From contig NZ_JAPDOD010000003.1 of the NCBI RefSeq assembly GCF_027587205.1, positions 310,001 through 374,000 on the forward strand: a DNA stretch of 64,000 nt. Direction: 5' to 3'. Below, in pieces: positions 50,064-59,305 of the stretch; the stretch's first letter is position 1, and each line of letters starts with the position of its first letter. The position numbers and the translations under genes are program-made. Under the pieces are notes generated by a model that saw only the letters and a program-made list of their open reading frames with translations, did not search any database and had not been told where the DNA came from. This stretch comes from Solirubrobacter ginsenosidimutans. GTDB lineage: Bacteria; Actinomycetota; Thermoleophilia; Solirubrobacterales; Solirubrobacteraceae.

Positions 50064-51596
50064 CTACATCGAGGCGCTGCGTGCGACCTGTTCCGGCGCC
50101 GCAAGACCCAAGGTCCGGTCGACTCCTCGGCGCCAGTCGGCGACCCGCCGGGTGCGTTCGTCGGCGTGCATCTCCGGGGCCCAGCGGCGCGCGATCGTGT
50201 AATTGGCGCGCAGCTCGTCGAGCCCGGCCCAGAACCCGGTCGCAAGCCCGGCGGCGTACGCGGCGCCGGTGGCGGTGATCTCAGCCATCGACGGGGCGGC
50301 CACGGGCGAGCCCAACACATCGGACTGGAGCTGCATCAGCAGCTCGTTCTTGGTCATGCCGCCGTCCGCTCGGAGCTCTCCGAGTTGCTGGAGACCCGTG
50401 TCGGCGAGCATCGCTTCGACGAGATCGTAGGTCTGGTACGCGGTCGCCTCGAGCGCGGCCCGGGCGATGTGCCCCTTGTTTGCGAAACGCGTCAGGCCGA
50501 CGATCACGCCCCGGGCATCGTCGCGCCAGTAGGGCGCAAACAGCCCGGAGAACGCGGGGACGAACACCACCCCGCCGGCATCCTGAACGGAGCGCGCGAG
50601 CGTTTCGACCTCGGGCGCGGCGTCGATCAGCCCGAGATTGTCGCGCAGCCACTGGACGAGCGCCCCGGCCATCGCGACCGAACCCTCCAGCGCGTAGACC
50701 GCGTCCGCGTCACCGAGCTTCCAGGCGACCGTGGTGATCAAGCCGTGCTCCGAGATCCGCGGCTCCGTCCCGAGCGTGAACAGGAGGAACGCTCCCGTGC
50801 CGTAGGTGTTCTTGACGTCGCCGCGATCGAAGCAGGTGTGGCCGAACAGCGACGCGGGCTGGTCGCCGAGGATCCCCGCGATGGGGACTCCGGCCAGGTC
50901 ACCGGCTGCGGCGCCGTAGACCTCACTCGACGAGCGGATCTGAGGAAGCAGCGCGCGCGGGATCGCCATGACGTCGAGCAGGTCGTCATCCCACTCGAGG
51001 GTGTGAAGGTTCATCAGCAGCGTGCGGCTGGCGTTGGTCGGATCGGTGGCGTGCACCCCGCCGTCCGGCCCACCGGTCAGGTTCCACAACAGCCAGGTGT
51101 CCGGCGTTCCGAACAGCAGGTCGCCGCGCTCGGCTGCCGCGCGCCGGGAGGGCTCCTCGTCGAGCAGCCAACGGAGCTTGAGCGCGGACGAGTAGGTCGA
51201 GATCGGCAGGCCGGTGGTGCGTTGGAAGCGGTGGATGCCACCGTCGGCCGCGAGCGCGTCGACCTCGCCGGCGGTGCGCGTGTCCTGCCACGTGATCGAG
51301 CGTGCGACAGGGCGTCCTGTGTGTCGATCCCAGAGCACGACGGACTCGCGCTCGTTCGCGATCCCGATGCCGGCCACATCGGCGGCGGTGGCGCCTGCCG
51401 TATTGAGCGCCTCGTGGATGCACTCCTGGGTCCGTCGCCAGACCTGCTCCATGTCGAGCTCCACCCAGCCGGGCCGCGGGTAGTACATGGTCTGCTCGCG
51501 CTGGGCGATCGCCGCCGGGGTGCCGTCGGGCGCAAGGAGGATGCAGCGCGTGCTGGTGGTGCCGTGGTCGATGGCAGCGACGAAGCGGGCGGACAT
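50064..51596 (-). CDS. glpK: Glycerol kinase
   Basis: 510 residues from the ATG at 51596 with GAGG seven bases upstream. FGGY-family landmarks are all present: AIDHGTTSTRCILL at the start (phosphate loop), IGIANERES and WQDTRT (glycerol site), LFGTPDTWLLWNLTGG, KNTYGTGAFLL, and LRADGGMTKNELLMQLQSDVLG. It makes glycerol 3-phosphate from glycerol and ATP in the cytoplasm. It follows the PPK2 gene by eight bases in one operon. There is no facilitator gene nearby. Confidence 0.96.
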   Translation of the reverse strand: MSARFVAAIDHGTTSTRCILLAPDGTPAAIAQREQTMYYPRPGWVELDMEQVWRRTQECIHEALNTAGATAADVAGIGIANERESVVLWDRHTGRPVARSITWQDTRTAGEVDALAADGGIHRFQRTTGLPISTYSSALKLRWLLDEEPSRRAAAERGDLLFGTPDTWLLWNLTGGPDGGVHATDPTNASRTLLMNLHTLEWDDDLLDVMAIPRALLPQIRSSSEVYGAAAGDLAGVPIAGILGDQPASLFGHTCFDRGDVKNTYGTGAFLLFTLGTEPRISEHGLITTVAWKLGDADAVYALEGSVAMAGALVQWLRDNLGLIDAAPEVETLARSVQDAGGVVFVPAFSGLFAPYWRDDARGVIVGLTRFANKGHIARAALEATAYQTYDLVEAMLADTGLQQLGELRADGGMTKNELLMQLQSDVLGSPVAAPSMAEITATGAAYAAGLATGFWAGLDELRANYTIARRWAPEMHADERTRRVADWRRGVDRTLGLAAPEQVARSASM

Positions 51597-51604
51597 GCTC
51601 GACC

Positions 51605-52564
51605 TCACGCACCGGCGCCGGCGGGCACGGCTGCCGCCTCGAAGGGATCCGGAGCCGCACCATCGGGTGCCTCGGCTTCGAGCTGGCTCTTGGCCAGCTG
51701 GAGATCGCGGTGCGCGTCCTCGCCGAGAGCCGGGTACTGCGGATCGATCTCGATCAGCGCCTGTGCGATGACCGCTGCCGCGGCGACGCGCGCGAACCAC
51801 TTGCGGTCCGCCGGGATGACGTACCAGGGCGCCCACTCGGTGCTGGTGTGCGTGAACATCTCCGAGAAGGCGTCCTGGTAGGCGTCCCAGTACCGGCGTT
51901 CCTGCAGGTCGTGTGAGGAGAACTTCCAATTGTGCTCGGGCAGGTCGATACGTCTCAGAAAGCGCGTGCGCTGCTCCTCCTTTGAGAGGTTGAGGAAGAG
52001 CTTCACGACCCGGAAGCCGTTCTCGGAGAGGTACCGCTCCCATTCGTTGATCGCGCGGTAGCGGTGCTTCCAGACGTGGTGCTCGTGGGACGCGGCAGGG
52101 AGTTTCTGGGCGACGAGGTTCTCGGGGTGCACACGGACGACCAGCACCTCCTCGTAGTGGGATCGGTTGAAGATCCCGATCCCGCCACGCGCCGGGAGAC
52201 GCTCCTGGTAGCGACGCAGATAGTCCTGGTCGAGTTCGCTCGCGGATGGGATCTTGAAGCTCTCGACCTTCACGCCTTGCGGGTTGACGCCGCTCATGAC
52301 GTGGCGGATCGTCCCGTCCTTCCCCGCCGCGTCGAGCGCTTGGAGAACCACCACGACGCCGTGCGTGGCCTGAGCCGCCAGCCGCTGCTGGTACTCCGAC
52401 AGGAGCGAGATGCCATCGTCGAGCAGCCCGACCCCGTCCTTCTTCTTCTCGATGCCCGCCTTGAACGCGGGGTCGAAGTCCTTCGCCAGCTTCACGCTCG
52501 AGCCGGGGCTCACGCGAAACGGCTCGATGAACCGAGCGATTCGTTGGTTGATGTCGTCTGGCAT
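51605..52564 (-). CDS. Polyphosphate kinase 2 family protein (class III-like)
   Basis: 319 residues from the ATG at 52564. Walker A-like VVLQALDAAGKDGTI, the lid and FNRSHYEEVLVVRVHPE match PPK2. The single domain and the run GVNPQGVKVESFK resemble class III enzymes, which phosphorylate AMP and ADP from polyphosphate, but class cannot be fixed by eye. The C-terminal 35 residues are Ala/Pro-rich. The gene is followed after eight bases by glycerol kinase, suggesting local ATP regeneration from polyphosphate to support glycerol phosphorylation, an inference from context. Confidence 0.92.
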   Translation of the reverse strand: MPDDINQRIARFIEPFRVSPGSSVKLAKDFDPAFKAGIEKKKDGVGLLDDGISLLSEYQQRLAAQATHGVVVVLQALDAAGKDGTIRHVMSGVNPQGVKVESFKIPSASELDQDYLRRYQERLPARGGIGIFNRSHYEEVLVVRVHPENLVAQKLPAASHEHHVWKHRYRAINEWERYLSENGFRVVKLFLNLSKEEQRTRFLRRIDLPEHNWKFSSHDLQERRYWDAYQDAFSEMFTHTSTEWAPWYVIPADRKWFARVAAAAVIAQALIEIDPQYPALGEDAHRDLQLAKSQLEAEAPDGAAPDPFEAAAVPAGAGA

Positions 52565-52642
52565 GTCCCGAGCATCTGCTGCCGCGCCGACCCACCCGGA
52601 ATACGTGATGCCACTGCTACCAGACGTCGTGTGTATGTCGCC

Positions 52643-55423
52643 TTACGCCAACGGCGCGGGATCGGGGATCTGGGGCAGCACACGGTTCAGCTGGTTGCGG
52701 GAGGTGATGCCGAGTTTCGTGAAGACCTTGCGCAGGTGGTAGGCGACCGTGTGCTGGCTGATGATCAAGCGGGCGCCGATCTCACGGTTCGAGAGGCCGT
52801 CGAGTGCGAGCTGCGCTATGTGGATTTCCTGGGAGGTCAACTGGTCGCGTGTCTCGACCTGGCGTTGGCGGACGTGCTCGCCGGTGGCCAGCAGCTCACG
52901 CTCGGCGCGGGCGGCGAATGCCTCGGCGCCCATGCTGGTGAACAGCTCGAGCGCGGTGCGCAGCTGGTCTCGGGCGTCGAGGCGGCGGCGTTCGCGCCGC
53001 AGCCACTCGCCGTAGAGCAGGTGTGTACGCGCGAGCTGCACGCGCACACGGGTGCGGCGCAAACGCTCGATCGCCTCCTGGTAGAGGCGCTCGGCGTCGG
53101 CGCCGTCACTGAGCAGCGCGCGCGAGCGGGCCTCGACCCCCAGCGCCCAATCACCGCCGCTGGGCCCGGTGCTCAGCACGAGCCGCTCCAGCGCCCGTTC
53201 GGCAGCGCGGCGCTCTCCGGCGCGGGCGGCCGCCTCCACGAGCTCGGCGACCGCGCTGGGCGTGCTCAGCTCGGAATAGGGCGCGACATCAACTGCCTCA
53301 CACACCGCGGCGAAGGCCTCTTCGTAGCGGCCCAGACCGTTGTAGAGGACCGCGCTGGCCAGCGCGGCGAACGCCAACGCAAAGCCCTCCCCGCGTGCCT
53401 TCGCGTCCGCGGTGAAGTCCTCGACCAGCGCCGACAGCTCCGGCTCACGCCCGCGCAGCGCCGCGAGCCAGATCTCGACGTAGCGATGCGCGGGGATGCC
53501 GGTCGCCGCGGTGATCGCCCGGATCTCGCCGAGCAGCGACTCCGCCGCGGACAGCTCCCCGCACAGGACGTGGAGGTAGCTGAGCGAGGTGAGGACCAGC
53601 GGCGTGAGCGTCAGGGCACCGGCATCACGAGCACGCGTGAGCTCTCGCGTGGCGAGCAGCCTCCAGCTCTCCTCGTCCCAGACGTCCCATGCGGCGCGGC
53701 AGGCGAACGAGAACCAGCGCGACTCCTCGGGTGTGAGGGTCCGATCGTCGCGGAACGCCCTCAGGGCGGCCTTGAGAATCGGCACGGCCCTCGCGTGACC
53801 GTCGATGGGCAGCGTCGCCATCCCTTCGAGCAGGAGGTCGGTCGGCCGCGGCGGCCGGTGGGCGGCGGGTCCGGCCAGCGCCGCCTCGCTGACCTCGACG
53901 ACATCGGCGCCGTGGGCGAGCGGGCCGGCGAACCGGGCCGCCTCGAGCGCTTCGAGATACGTGGTGCGCGCTCGCTCCGGGTCGACCGCCTCGAGCTCGC
54001 GGGCGGCTTTCAGCAGGAGCGGCGGAGCGTCTCTTCCACGCGTCGCCACGAAGGTGATCTGCGCGCGCAGGAGATGCACGCGCGCGCGTTGGAGATCGTC
54101 GACGCCGCCGGCCTCCGCGGCGGCGAGTAGAGCGAGGGCGTCGTCGAAGGCGCCCGACTCGTACTTCGCCTGCGCCGCCGCCAGGGCCCGCTGAGCTCGC
54201 AGGACCCGATCCGTCGTCAAGGCGGCGGCGCGCTGTAGGAAGGCGGCGGCGGCGGCCACGCCGCCACGCGCCTGCGCGCGGCCGGCGGCACGCTCGAGTT
54301 CGCCGGCGACGGACTCGTCGGTGCCGCCGGTCGCCGCGGCGAGGTGCCAGGCGCGGCGATCTGGATCGGTCTCGGCGTCGGTCGCCTCGGCCAACGCTCG
54401 ATGCACCTCTCGCCGCTGCTCCGCCGATCCGGCCCGGTAGGCGGCTGAGCGCACGAGCGGATGGCGAAAGCGCACCCGGCCGTCGATCTCGATCAGCCCG
54501 GCCGATTCCGCCTGCTCTTGCGCCGCGCGCGTGATGCCGAGCCGCTCGGCCGCACGCCACACCAACGCCGGATCACCAAGAGGCTCCGCCGCCGCCACCA
54601 ACAACAGTCGCTGAGCGTTCTCGGGCAGGGCCTCCAATCGCTGCTGGAAGCTCTGTTCGAGCCCGTCGGCAAGCGACAACACGTCCGGCAACCCGAATCC
54701 GCCTGCCAGCTGCGCGAGTGACAACCCGCGCGGGAGCTCGAGCAGCGCCAGCGGGTTGCCGTGTGCCTCGGCCACCAACTGCTCCGCGACGCGGTCGTCC
54801 AACCGCCCCGCGATCGCCGACGCCAAGAGCTTGCTCGCGTCGGCGTCGTCGAGCCCTTCGATCAGGAGCTCGGGCAGACCCGCGAGGGCATCGGTCGTCT
54901 GGCGAACGGCGAACAGGAGGACGACCGGGTCCGCCAGCAGCCTACGCGCAACGAAGCCCAATACCTGTGCGGACGCGCGGTCCAACCACTGCCCGTCGTC
55001 GACGATACACAGCAGCGGACGCTCCTGCGCGGCCTCCGAGAACAGACTCAACGTTGCCAGGGCAACCAGAAAGCGATCCGGCGCCCCGCCGGAGGTCACC
55101 CCGAACGTGACCTCGAGCGCATCGCGCTGCGGACCGGGAAGCCGATCGACGAAGCCGAGGACGGGCGCGCACAACAGATGCAGGGCCGCATATGGCAGCT
55201 CCATCTCAGACTCGACGCCCATCGCCCGCAGCAGCGTGAAGTCCGACGCCGATTCGCTCGTGTACTCGAGCAGGGCGGTCTTCCCGATGCCCGCCTCCCC
55301 CCGCAGGACCAGCACGCCGCTGCGGCCTGCCCGCGCGCCCTCAAGGAGCCCGGCCAGGGCCGCGAGTTCGTCCGTGCGACCGCGGGGCCTGGGGACCTCG
55401 GCGGGGGAACGTGAGCCGGTCAC
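52643..55423 (-). CDS. LuxR-type large ATP-binding transcriptional regulator
   Basis: 926 residues from the GTG at 55423. Walker A GEAGIGKT near residue 44 and Walker B LLCIVDDGQWLD near residue 140 define the STAND ATPase. A helical repeat region of about 550 residues follows. The LuxR helix-turn-helix near the end reads LALDGLSNREIGARLIISQHTVAYHLRKVFTKLG. It differs in sequence from the LuxR-type protein at 15774-18692, so the two are not recent copies. It diverges from the LysR gene over about 190 bases that contain two perfect palindromes. The PPK2/glpK operon lies downstream in the same direction and is a possible target. Confidence 0.93.
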   Translation of the reverse strand: MTGSRSPAEVPRPRGRTDELAALAGLLEGARAGRSGVLVLRGEAGIGKTALLEYTSESASDFTLLRAMGVESEMELPYAALHLLCAPVLGFVDRLPGPQRDALEVTFGVTSGGAPDRFLVALATLSLFSEAAQERPLLCIVDDGQWLDRASAQVLGFVARRLLADPVVLLFAVRQTTDALAGLPELLIEGLDDADASKLLASAIAGRLDDRVAEQLVAEAHGNPLALLELPRGLSLAQLAGGFGLPDVLSLADGLEQSFQQRLEALPENAQRLLLVAAAEPLGDPALVWRAAERLGITRAAQEQAESAGLIEIDGRVRFRHPLVRSAAYRAGSAEQRREVHRALAEATDAETDPDRRAWHLAAATGGTDESVAGELERAAGRAQARGGVAAAAAFLQRAAALTTDRVLRAQRALAAAQAKYESGAFDDALALLAAAEAGGVDDLQRARVHLLRAQITFVATRGRDAPPLLLKAARELEAVDPERARTTYLEALEAARFAGPLAHGADVVEVSEAALAGPAAHRPPRPTDLLLEGMATLPIDGHARAVPILKAALRAFRDDRTLTPEESRWFSFACRAAWDVWDEESWRLLATRELTRARDAGALTLTPLVLTSLSYLHVLCGELSAAESLLGEIRAITAATGIPAHRYVEIWLAALRGREPELSALVEDFTADAKARGEGFALAFAALASAVLYNGLGRYEEAFAAVCEAVDVAPYSELSTPSAVAELVEAAARAGERRAAERALERLVLSTGPSGGDWALGVEARSRALLSDGADAERLYQEAIERLRRTRVRVQLARTHLLYGEWLRRERRRLDARDQLRTALELFTSMGAEAFAARAERELLATGEHVRQRQVETRDQLTSQEIHIAQLALDGLSNREIGARLIISQHTVAYHLRKVFTKLGITSRNQLNRVLPQIPDPAPLA

Positions 55424-55524
55424 ATGTTGAACTCTGCGCGCTTACGCCACCGAAGGCAACTGGGTGAGCACGCTCTATCGCTAAGCGCGAGGTCGGGCAG
55501 CAGTCAGGACGACTATCAGCAGCG

Positions 55525-55558
55525 CAGTCATGACTGTCAACTCAGACGATTCGAATCG
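55525..55558. promoter_or_regulatory. Two perfect 12-base palindromes in the LuxR/LysR divergent region
   Basis: CAGTCATGACTG (55525-55536) and CGATTCGAATCG (55547-55558) are each self-complementary, with centres 22 bases apart, about two helical turns. They lie about 55-90 bases before the LysR start and about 100 bases before the LuxR-type start. They are likely recognition and activation sites for one of the two regulators. Confidence 0.55.
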
Positions 55559-55612
55559 CAGCGTGTCCACGTACCGTCGGCGCCGGGTTTGGCAAAGATG
55601 GAAGGACCGACT

Positions 55613-56512
55613 GTGGAACTGCGGCATCTTCGGTATTTCGTAGCCATCGCCGAGGAGGGGAGCTTCAGCCGCGCCGCCGAGCGCGTGTGGGTCGCTCAAC
55701 CGGCGCTCTCGACGCAGATTCGGCAGCTGGAAGCCGAACTCGGCGTCAGGCTCTTCGAACGCCATCCACGCGGCGTCCACTTGACCACGGCGGGGCAGGA
55801 GTTCCTCCAGCGCACCCGCGCCGCGCTGGCCGCGGTGGAGACGGCGGCCGTCACGGGACGCGAGCTCGAAGCAGGAGTAACCGGGAGCGTGAGGCTCGGA
55901 ATCGCCAGCGGCCCCCGGTGGCGGCACGTCTGGGCTCTGCTCCGGCGCTTCACGCGCGAGCGGCCCGGGGTGGAGGTCAGCATGGTCGAGGCCTACGGCG
56001 GAACGTTGTGGCATGAGCTCCGCGAACGGCGTCTCGACGCGGTCGTCGCGCCGGCGGGGCACGGGTCGCCCGACCTCAAGGCGCTCGAACTCGGTTCAGA
56101 GGGGTGGGTGGCCCTCATAGGCAGTGGTCATCGGCTGGCCGCTGCCGGTCCGATCGCCGCCACGGATCTCGACGGCGAGCGGATCGCCGTCACGGGCCAC
56201 CGTGACGATGCGGCGCTCGACGCGGCGGTCACCCAACTGCTCGCGGACCTTGACGTCGTCGCCGCGCACACACGCGGCCTCCCGGGACCGCCGTTGTACG
56301 CGGCCGTCGCGGAGAACGAGGTGATCGCGCTGACGACGATGCCCGACGATGTCCCGCCCGGCGTGATCGCCCGGACACTGCATCCTCGCCGCACGTTGGA
56401 CTTCGAGCTGCTGTGGCGCAACGAAGCGCCGTCCGCCGCAGTGGCGGCACTAATCAGCGCGGCGGCTCGTCCAACGCGCATGTCCGTCCGCTCGCTCGCG
56501 GCCGTCGCGTGA
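55613..56512 (+). CDS. LysR-family transcriptional regulator
   Basis: 299 residues from the GTG at 55613 with AAGGA about seven bases upstream; the ATG at 55598 would add five residues. The start VELRHLRYFVAIAEEGSFSRAAERV and QPALSTQIRQLEAELGVRLFER are the LysR helix-turn-helix. Residues about 90-290 are the periplasmic-binding-like effector domain. The stop overlaps the start of the sigma-factor gene (GTGA). The divergent LuxR-type gene and the intergenic palindromes suggest cross-regulation. Confidence 0.93.
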   Translation: MELRHLRYFVAIAEEGSFSRAAERVWVAQPALSTQIRQLEAELGVRLFERHPRGVHLTTAGQEFLQRTRAALAAVETAAVTGRELEAGVTGSVRLGIASGPRWRHVWALLRRFTRERPGVEVSMVEAYGGTLWHELRERRLDAVVAPAGHGSPDLKALELGSEGWVALIGSGHRLAAAGPIAATDLDGERIAVTGHRDDAALDAAVTQLLADLDVVAAHTRGLPGPPLYAAVAENEVIALTTMPDDVPPGVIARTLHPRRTLDFELLWRNEAPSAAVAALISAAARPTRMSVRSLAAVA

Positions 56513-57306
56513 ACCCCCGCGACGACAGCCGGCGACCTTCTCGGCTGCTCACCGCGGCCGAGGAGGTCGCACTCGCACGGCGGGTGGAACGCGGAGACCT
56601 CGCAGCCAAGGAGACGATGATCGAGAGCAATCTGCGGTTGGTGCACGCGGTGGCGAGAACGTACCGCGGAAGCGGGGTTCCGTTCGCGGATCTGGTTCAA
56701 GAGGGGACGCTCGGTCTGGTGCGCGCCGTCGAACGGTTCGATCCTCGCCGCGGGCTGCGGTTCTCGACGTACGCGATGTGGTGGATCCGGCATTCGATCC
56801 ATGACGCCGTCGCGGATTCGCGGATGATCCGAATCCCGCCCAAGGCGCGTCAGCAGCTCGCCGCGGTGCGGCGCGCCGAGGCCGAGCTCGGGCGAACCGG
56901 CCCGCGGCACGCTTCAGATACGGCGATCTCGGAGCACGCGCATCTGAGCCCGCGAACCGTCCGTGCCTTGCGCAGCGCGGGAAGGGTCATCGCCTCATTG
57001 GACGAGCCGATCGGCGAGGACGCGGCGGTGCTGGGCGACGTCATGGCCGACGAGCGCGCGATCGATCCGGCGGAGAACGCGATCGCGAAGGAGAGCCGCC
57101 ATGAGGTCGCCGCGATGCTGCGGCTGCTCCCGGAACGTCACCGCGAGGTGCTCATCCGTCGCTACGGGTTGGATGGCGGGCGCACCCACAGCCACGAGGA
57201 GATCGGGGCGTGGCTGGGGGTGGGACCGGAACGCAGCCGCCAGATCGAGCGTGACGCACTGCACCGCCTGCGTGCGGTCGCGGCCCCGTCGGCGCGCGCG
57301 GCCTAG
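56509..57306 (+). CDS. RNA polymerase sigma-70 family factor (group 2/3 type)
   Basis: 265 residues from the GTG at 56509, which overlaps the LysR stop. A short 1.2-like segment (LTAAEEVALARRVERGD) leads into region 2 (NLRLVHAVARTYRGSGVPFADLVQEGTLGLVRAVERFD ... FSTYAMWWIRHSI). Region 3 follows, then region 4 (LPERHREVLIRRYGLDGG ... EEIGAWLGVGPERSRQIERDALHRLR). It keeps all core regions but is shorter than a housekeeping RpoD and lacks the acidic 1.1 domain. No anti-sigma gene adjoins it. Co-translation with a LysR protein suggests it is induced by that regulator's ligand. Confidence 0.92.
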   Translation: MNPRDDSRRPSRLLTAAEEVALARRVERGDLAAKETMIESNLRLVHAVARTYRGSGVPFADLVQEGTLGLVRAVERFDPRRGLRFSTYAMWWIRHSIHDAVADSRMIRIPPKARQQLAAVRRAEAELGRTGPRHASDTAISEHAHLSPRTVRALRSAGRVIASLDEPIGEDAAVLGDVMADERAIDPAENAIAKESRHEVAAMLRLLPERHREVLIRRYGLDGGRTHSHEEIGAWLGVGPERSRQIERDALHRLRAVAAPSARAA

Positions 57307-57316
57307 CGATGCCTCC

Positions 57317-58084
57317 TCAGCGTCCGTGCCACACCGGGGCGCGCTTGTCCTTGAACGCCCGCGCCCCCTCGTGGGCGTCATCGCTCGCGATCAATCCGGC
57401 GACGAGGGGGTCCTGCGCCGCGAACGCGTCCTCGTCATCCAATCCTTCGGCGGCGCGCACGATCCGCTTGACGGCCGCCAGCGCCAACGGCGCGTTGCGG
57501 GCCACGCGTGTGGCCAGCTCCCGCGCCTCGTCCAGCGCGGCGCCGGATGCGGTCAACGTCGTGACGAGCCCGAACCGGCCGGCCTCGGCGGCGGGCAAAG
57601 GCTCGCCCGTGAGCAGGACGCGGAGCGCGACGTGGTACGGGACGCGTTGCGGCAGCCTGATCAGGCCTCCCTCGGAGGCGACGAGTCCCCGGGTGACCTC
57701 GGGGAAGCCGAACTTCGCATCCTCGGCGGCGACGATCAGGTCGCAGGCCAGCGCGAGCTCGAAGCCGCCGCCGAGCGCCCAGCCCTCGACGGCGGCGATC
57801 AGTGGCTTGCGCACCGTCGCTCGCGTCAAGCCGCCGAACCCGCGGCCCGGAAGGGTCGGAACCTCGCCCGCGGCGAACGCCTTCAGATCCATCCCAGCGC
57901 AGAACGTGCCACCCGCCCCGGTCAGCACGCCCACCGAGAGGTGCGGGTCCGCGTCGAGCCGATCGACCGCCGCCGCGAGCTGGACGGCGACCTCATGGTT
58001 GACCGCGTTCTTCTGGGCGGAGCGGTTGATGGTGATGATCAGCACGCCGTCGTGAGGCTCGGCGAGCACGAGATCCGTCGGCAT
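57317..58084 (-). CDS. Enoyl-CoA hydratase/isomerase family protein (crotonase)
   Basis: 255 residues from the ATG at 58084, seven bases after GGAGG; the adjacent GTG at 58087 is the alternative. The oxyanion-hole segments GGTFCAGMDLKAF and ALGGGFELALACDLIVAAEDAKFGFPE, with the Glu of FPEV, are crotonase hallmarks. It would hydrate or isomerise an enoyl-CoA in the cytoplasm. It is the last gene of the operon acyl-CoA dehydrogenase, CoA transferase, hydratase, with which it overlaps by one base. Confidence 0.93.
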   Translation of the reverse strand: MPTDLVLAEPHDGVLIITINRSAQKNAVNHEVAVQLAAAVDRLDADPHLSVGVLTGAGGTFCAGMDLKAFAAGEVPTLPGRGFGGLTRATVRKPLIAAVEGWALGGGFELALACDLIVAAEDAKFGFPEVTRGLVASEGGLIRLPQRVPYHVALRVLLTGEPLPAAEAGRFGLVTTLTASGAALDEARELATRVARNAPLALAAVKRIVRAAEGLDDEDAFAAQDPLVAGLIASDDAHEGARAFKDKRAPVWHGR

Positions 58085-59301
58085 CACGCTGCCTCCTGCT
58101 TCGTCGCTGCTGGGATGACGCCCGTGGTGCGCAGTCGCGCGATCTCGGCGCTGCTGAACCCGAGCTCGCCGAGCACCTCGTCGTTGTGTTCGCCGAGCTC
58201 CGGGGCGCGCGTCGCGCGCGCCTTCGTGAGCCCGCGGACGGTGACCGGGCTGCTCACGGTCTCAGCCAGCTCACCGACACCGTCCAGGGGCACGACCATC
58301 TCGTTGGCGCGCAGCTGCGGGTCGGCGGCAACCTCCTCGGGCGTCTGGATGACGCCGTAGGTGATATGCGCGCGATCGAGCACGTCTTGCCAGTGCGCCA
58401 GCGACTGCGAGCGGAACGCCGCGTCGAGGAGGTCGGTCAGCTCCGCGGAGTGCTTCGCCATGGCGTGCGCGTCGGCAAAGCGCGGGTCCGCGGGCAGCTC
58501 GGGATGCCCGACCGCCTTCGCGAGGCCTGGCCAGTGTGGCGGGGAGGCGACGAGCATGAACCAGCGGCCGTCGGAGGACTGGTACGGGTTGATGAGCGGG
58601 TTCGTGGGTGCGTTCGGGTTGTGCAGGCCGTACGACCGGCCGCCGGCGAGGGCGCCGGTGACGAAGGTTCCGGCCGCCCACACACCCCCGGCGAGCAGCG
58701 AGGTGCCGACGCTCGTGCCCTTCCCGGTGCGCTCGCGGTGGTAGATCGCGGTCACGATCGCCGCGTAGAGCCCGATCGCCGACGCGTAGTCGCCGCTGCC
58801 GGGGACCGGTACCGTCGGCGGCGCTCCTGCGTCGCGGGTCGACGACAGCAGCCCGCTGCGCGACCAGTAGGCGGTCAGGTCGAAGCCCGGCAGCTTGGCG
58901 TCCGGGCCGGCATCCCCGAACCCGGTGACATCGGCGTAGACGACGCGCGGATTCCACGCGCTGACCTGCTCGTAGCCCAGGTGCAGCTCCTCGCGGGCGC
59001 CGTGGGGCGCGTTCGTGATCACGACGTCCGCCCACTCCACGAGCCGCTGGAGGATGGTGGTCCCGCCTGGAGACTTGAGGTCGATGCACATCCCGCGCTT
59101 GTTGTGATTGGCGAGATGCCAGGAGTAGTTCGCATGCGCCCGCGGGCTCGGCGGCACGCTGCTCAGCACCCGCTGGAGATCGCCGGCCGGCGGTTCGACC
59201 TTGATCACGTCGGCGCCGAAGTCCGCGAGCACGGTCGCGGCAGCCGGTCCGGCGATGAAGCTGGCGGCGTCGAGGACCTTCAGGCCCGAGAATACGGTCA
59301 T
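58084..59301 (-). CDS. CaiB/BaiF-type (family III) CoA transferase
   Basis: 405 residues from the ATG at 59301. GLKVLDAASFIAGPAAATVLADFGADVIKVEPP is the family start. GSGDYASAI near residue 170 carries the catalytic Asp that forms the acyl intermediate, and NKRGMCIDLKSPGG is the conserved CoA-site region. It moves CoA between carboxylic acids. It lies four bases after the acyl-CoA dehydrogenase gene, so substrate activation and oxidation are co-expressed. Confidence 0.95.
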   Translation of the reverse strand: MTVFSGLKVLDAASFIAGPAAATVLADFGADVIKVEPPAGDLQRVLSSVPPSPRAHANYSWHLANHNKRGMCIDLKSPGGTTILQRLVEWADVVITNAPHGAREELHLGYEQVSAWNPRVVYADVTGFGDAGPDAKLPGFDLTAYWSRSGLLSSTRDAGAPPTVPVPGSGDYASAIGLYAAIVTAIYHRERTGKGTSVGTSLLAGGVWAAGTFVTGALAGGRSYGLHNPNAPTNPLINPYQSSDGRWFMLVASPPHWPGLAKAVGHPELPADPRFADAHAMAKHSAELTDLLDAAFRSQSLAHWQDVLDRAHITYGVIQTPEEVAADPQLRANEMVVPLDGVGELAETVSSPVTVRGLTKARATRAPELGEHNDEVLGELGFSSAEIARLRTTGVIPAATKQEAA

Positions 59302-59305
59302 CGTC

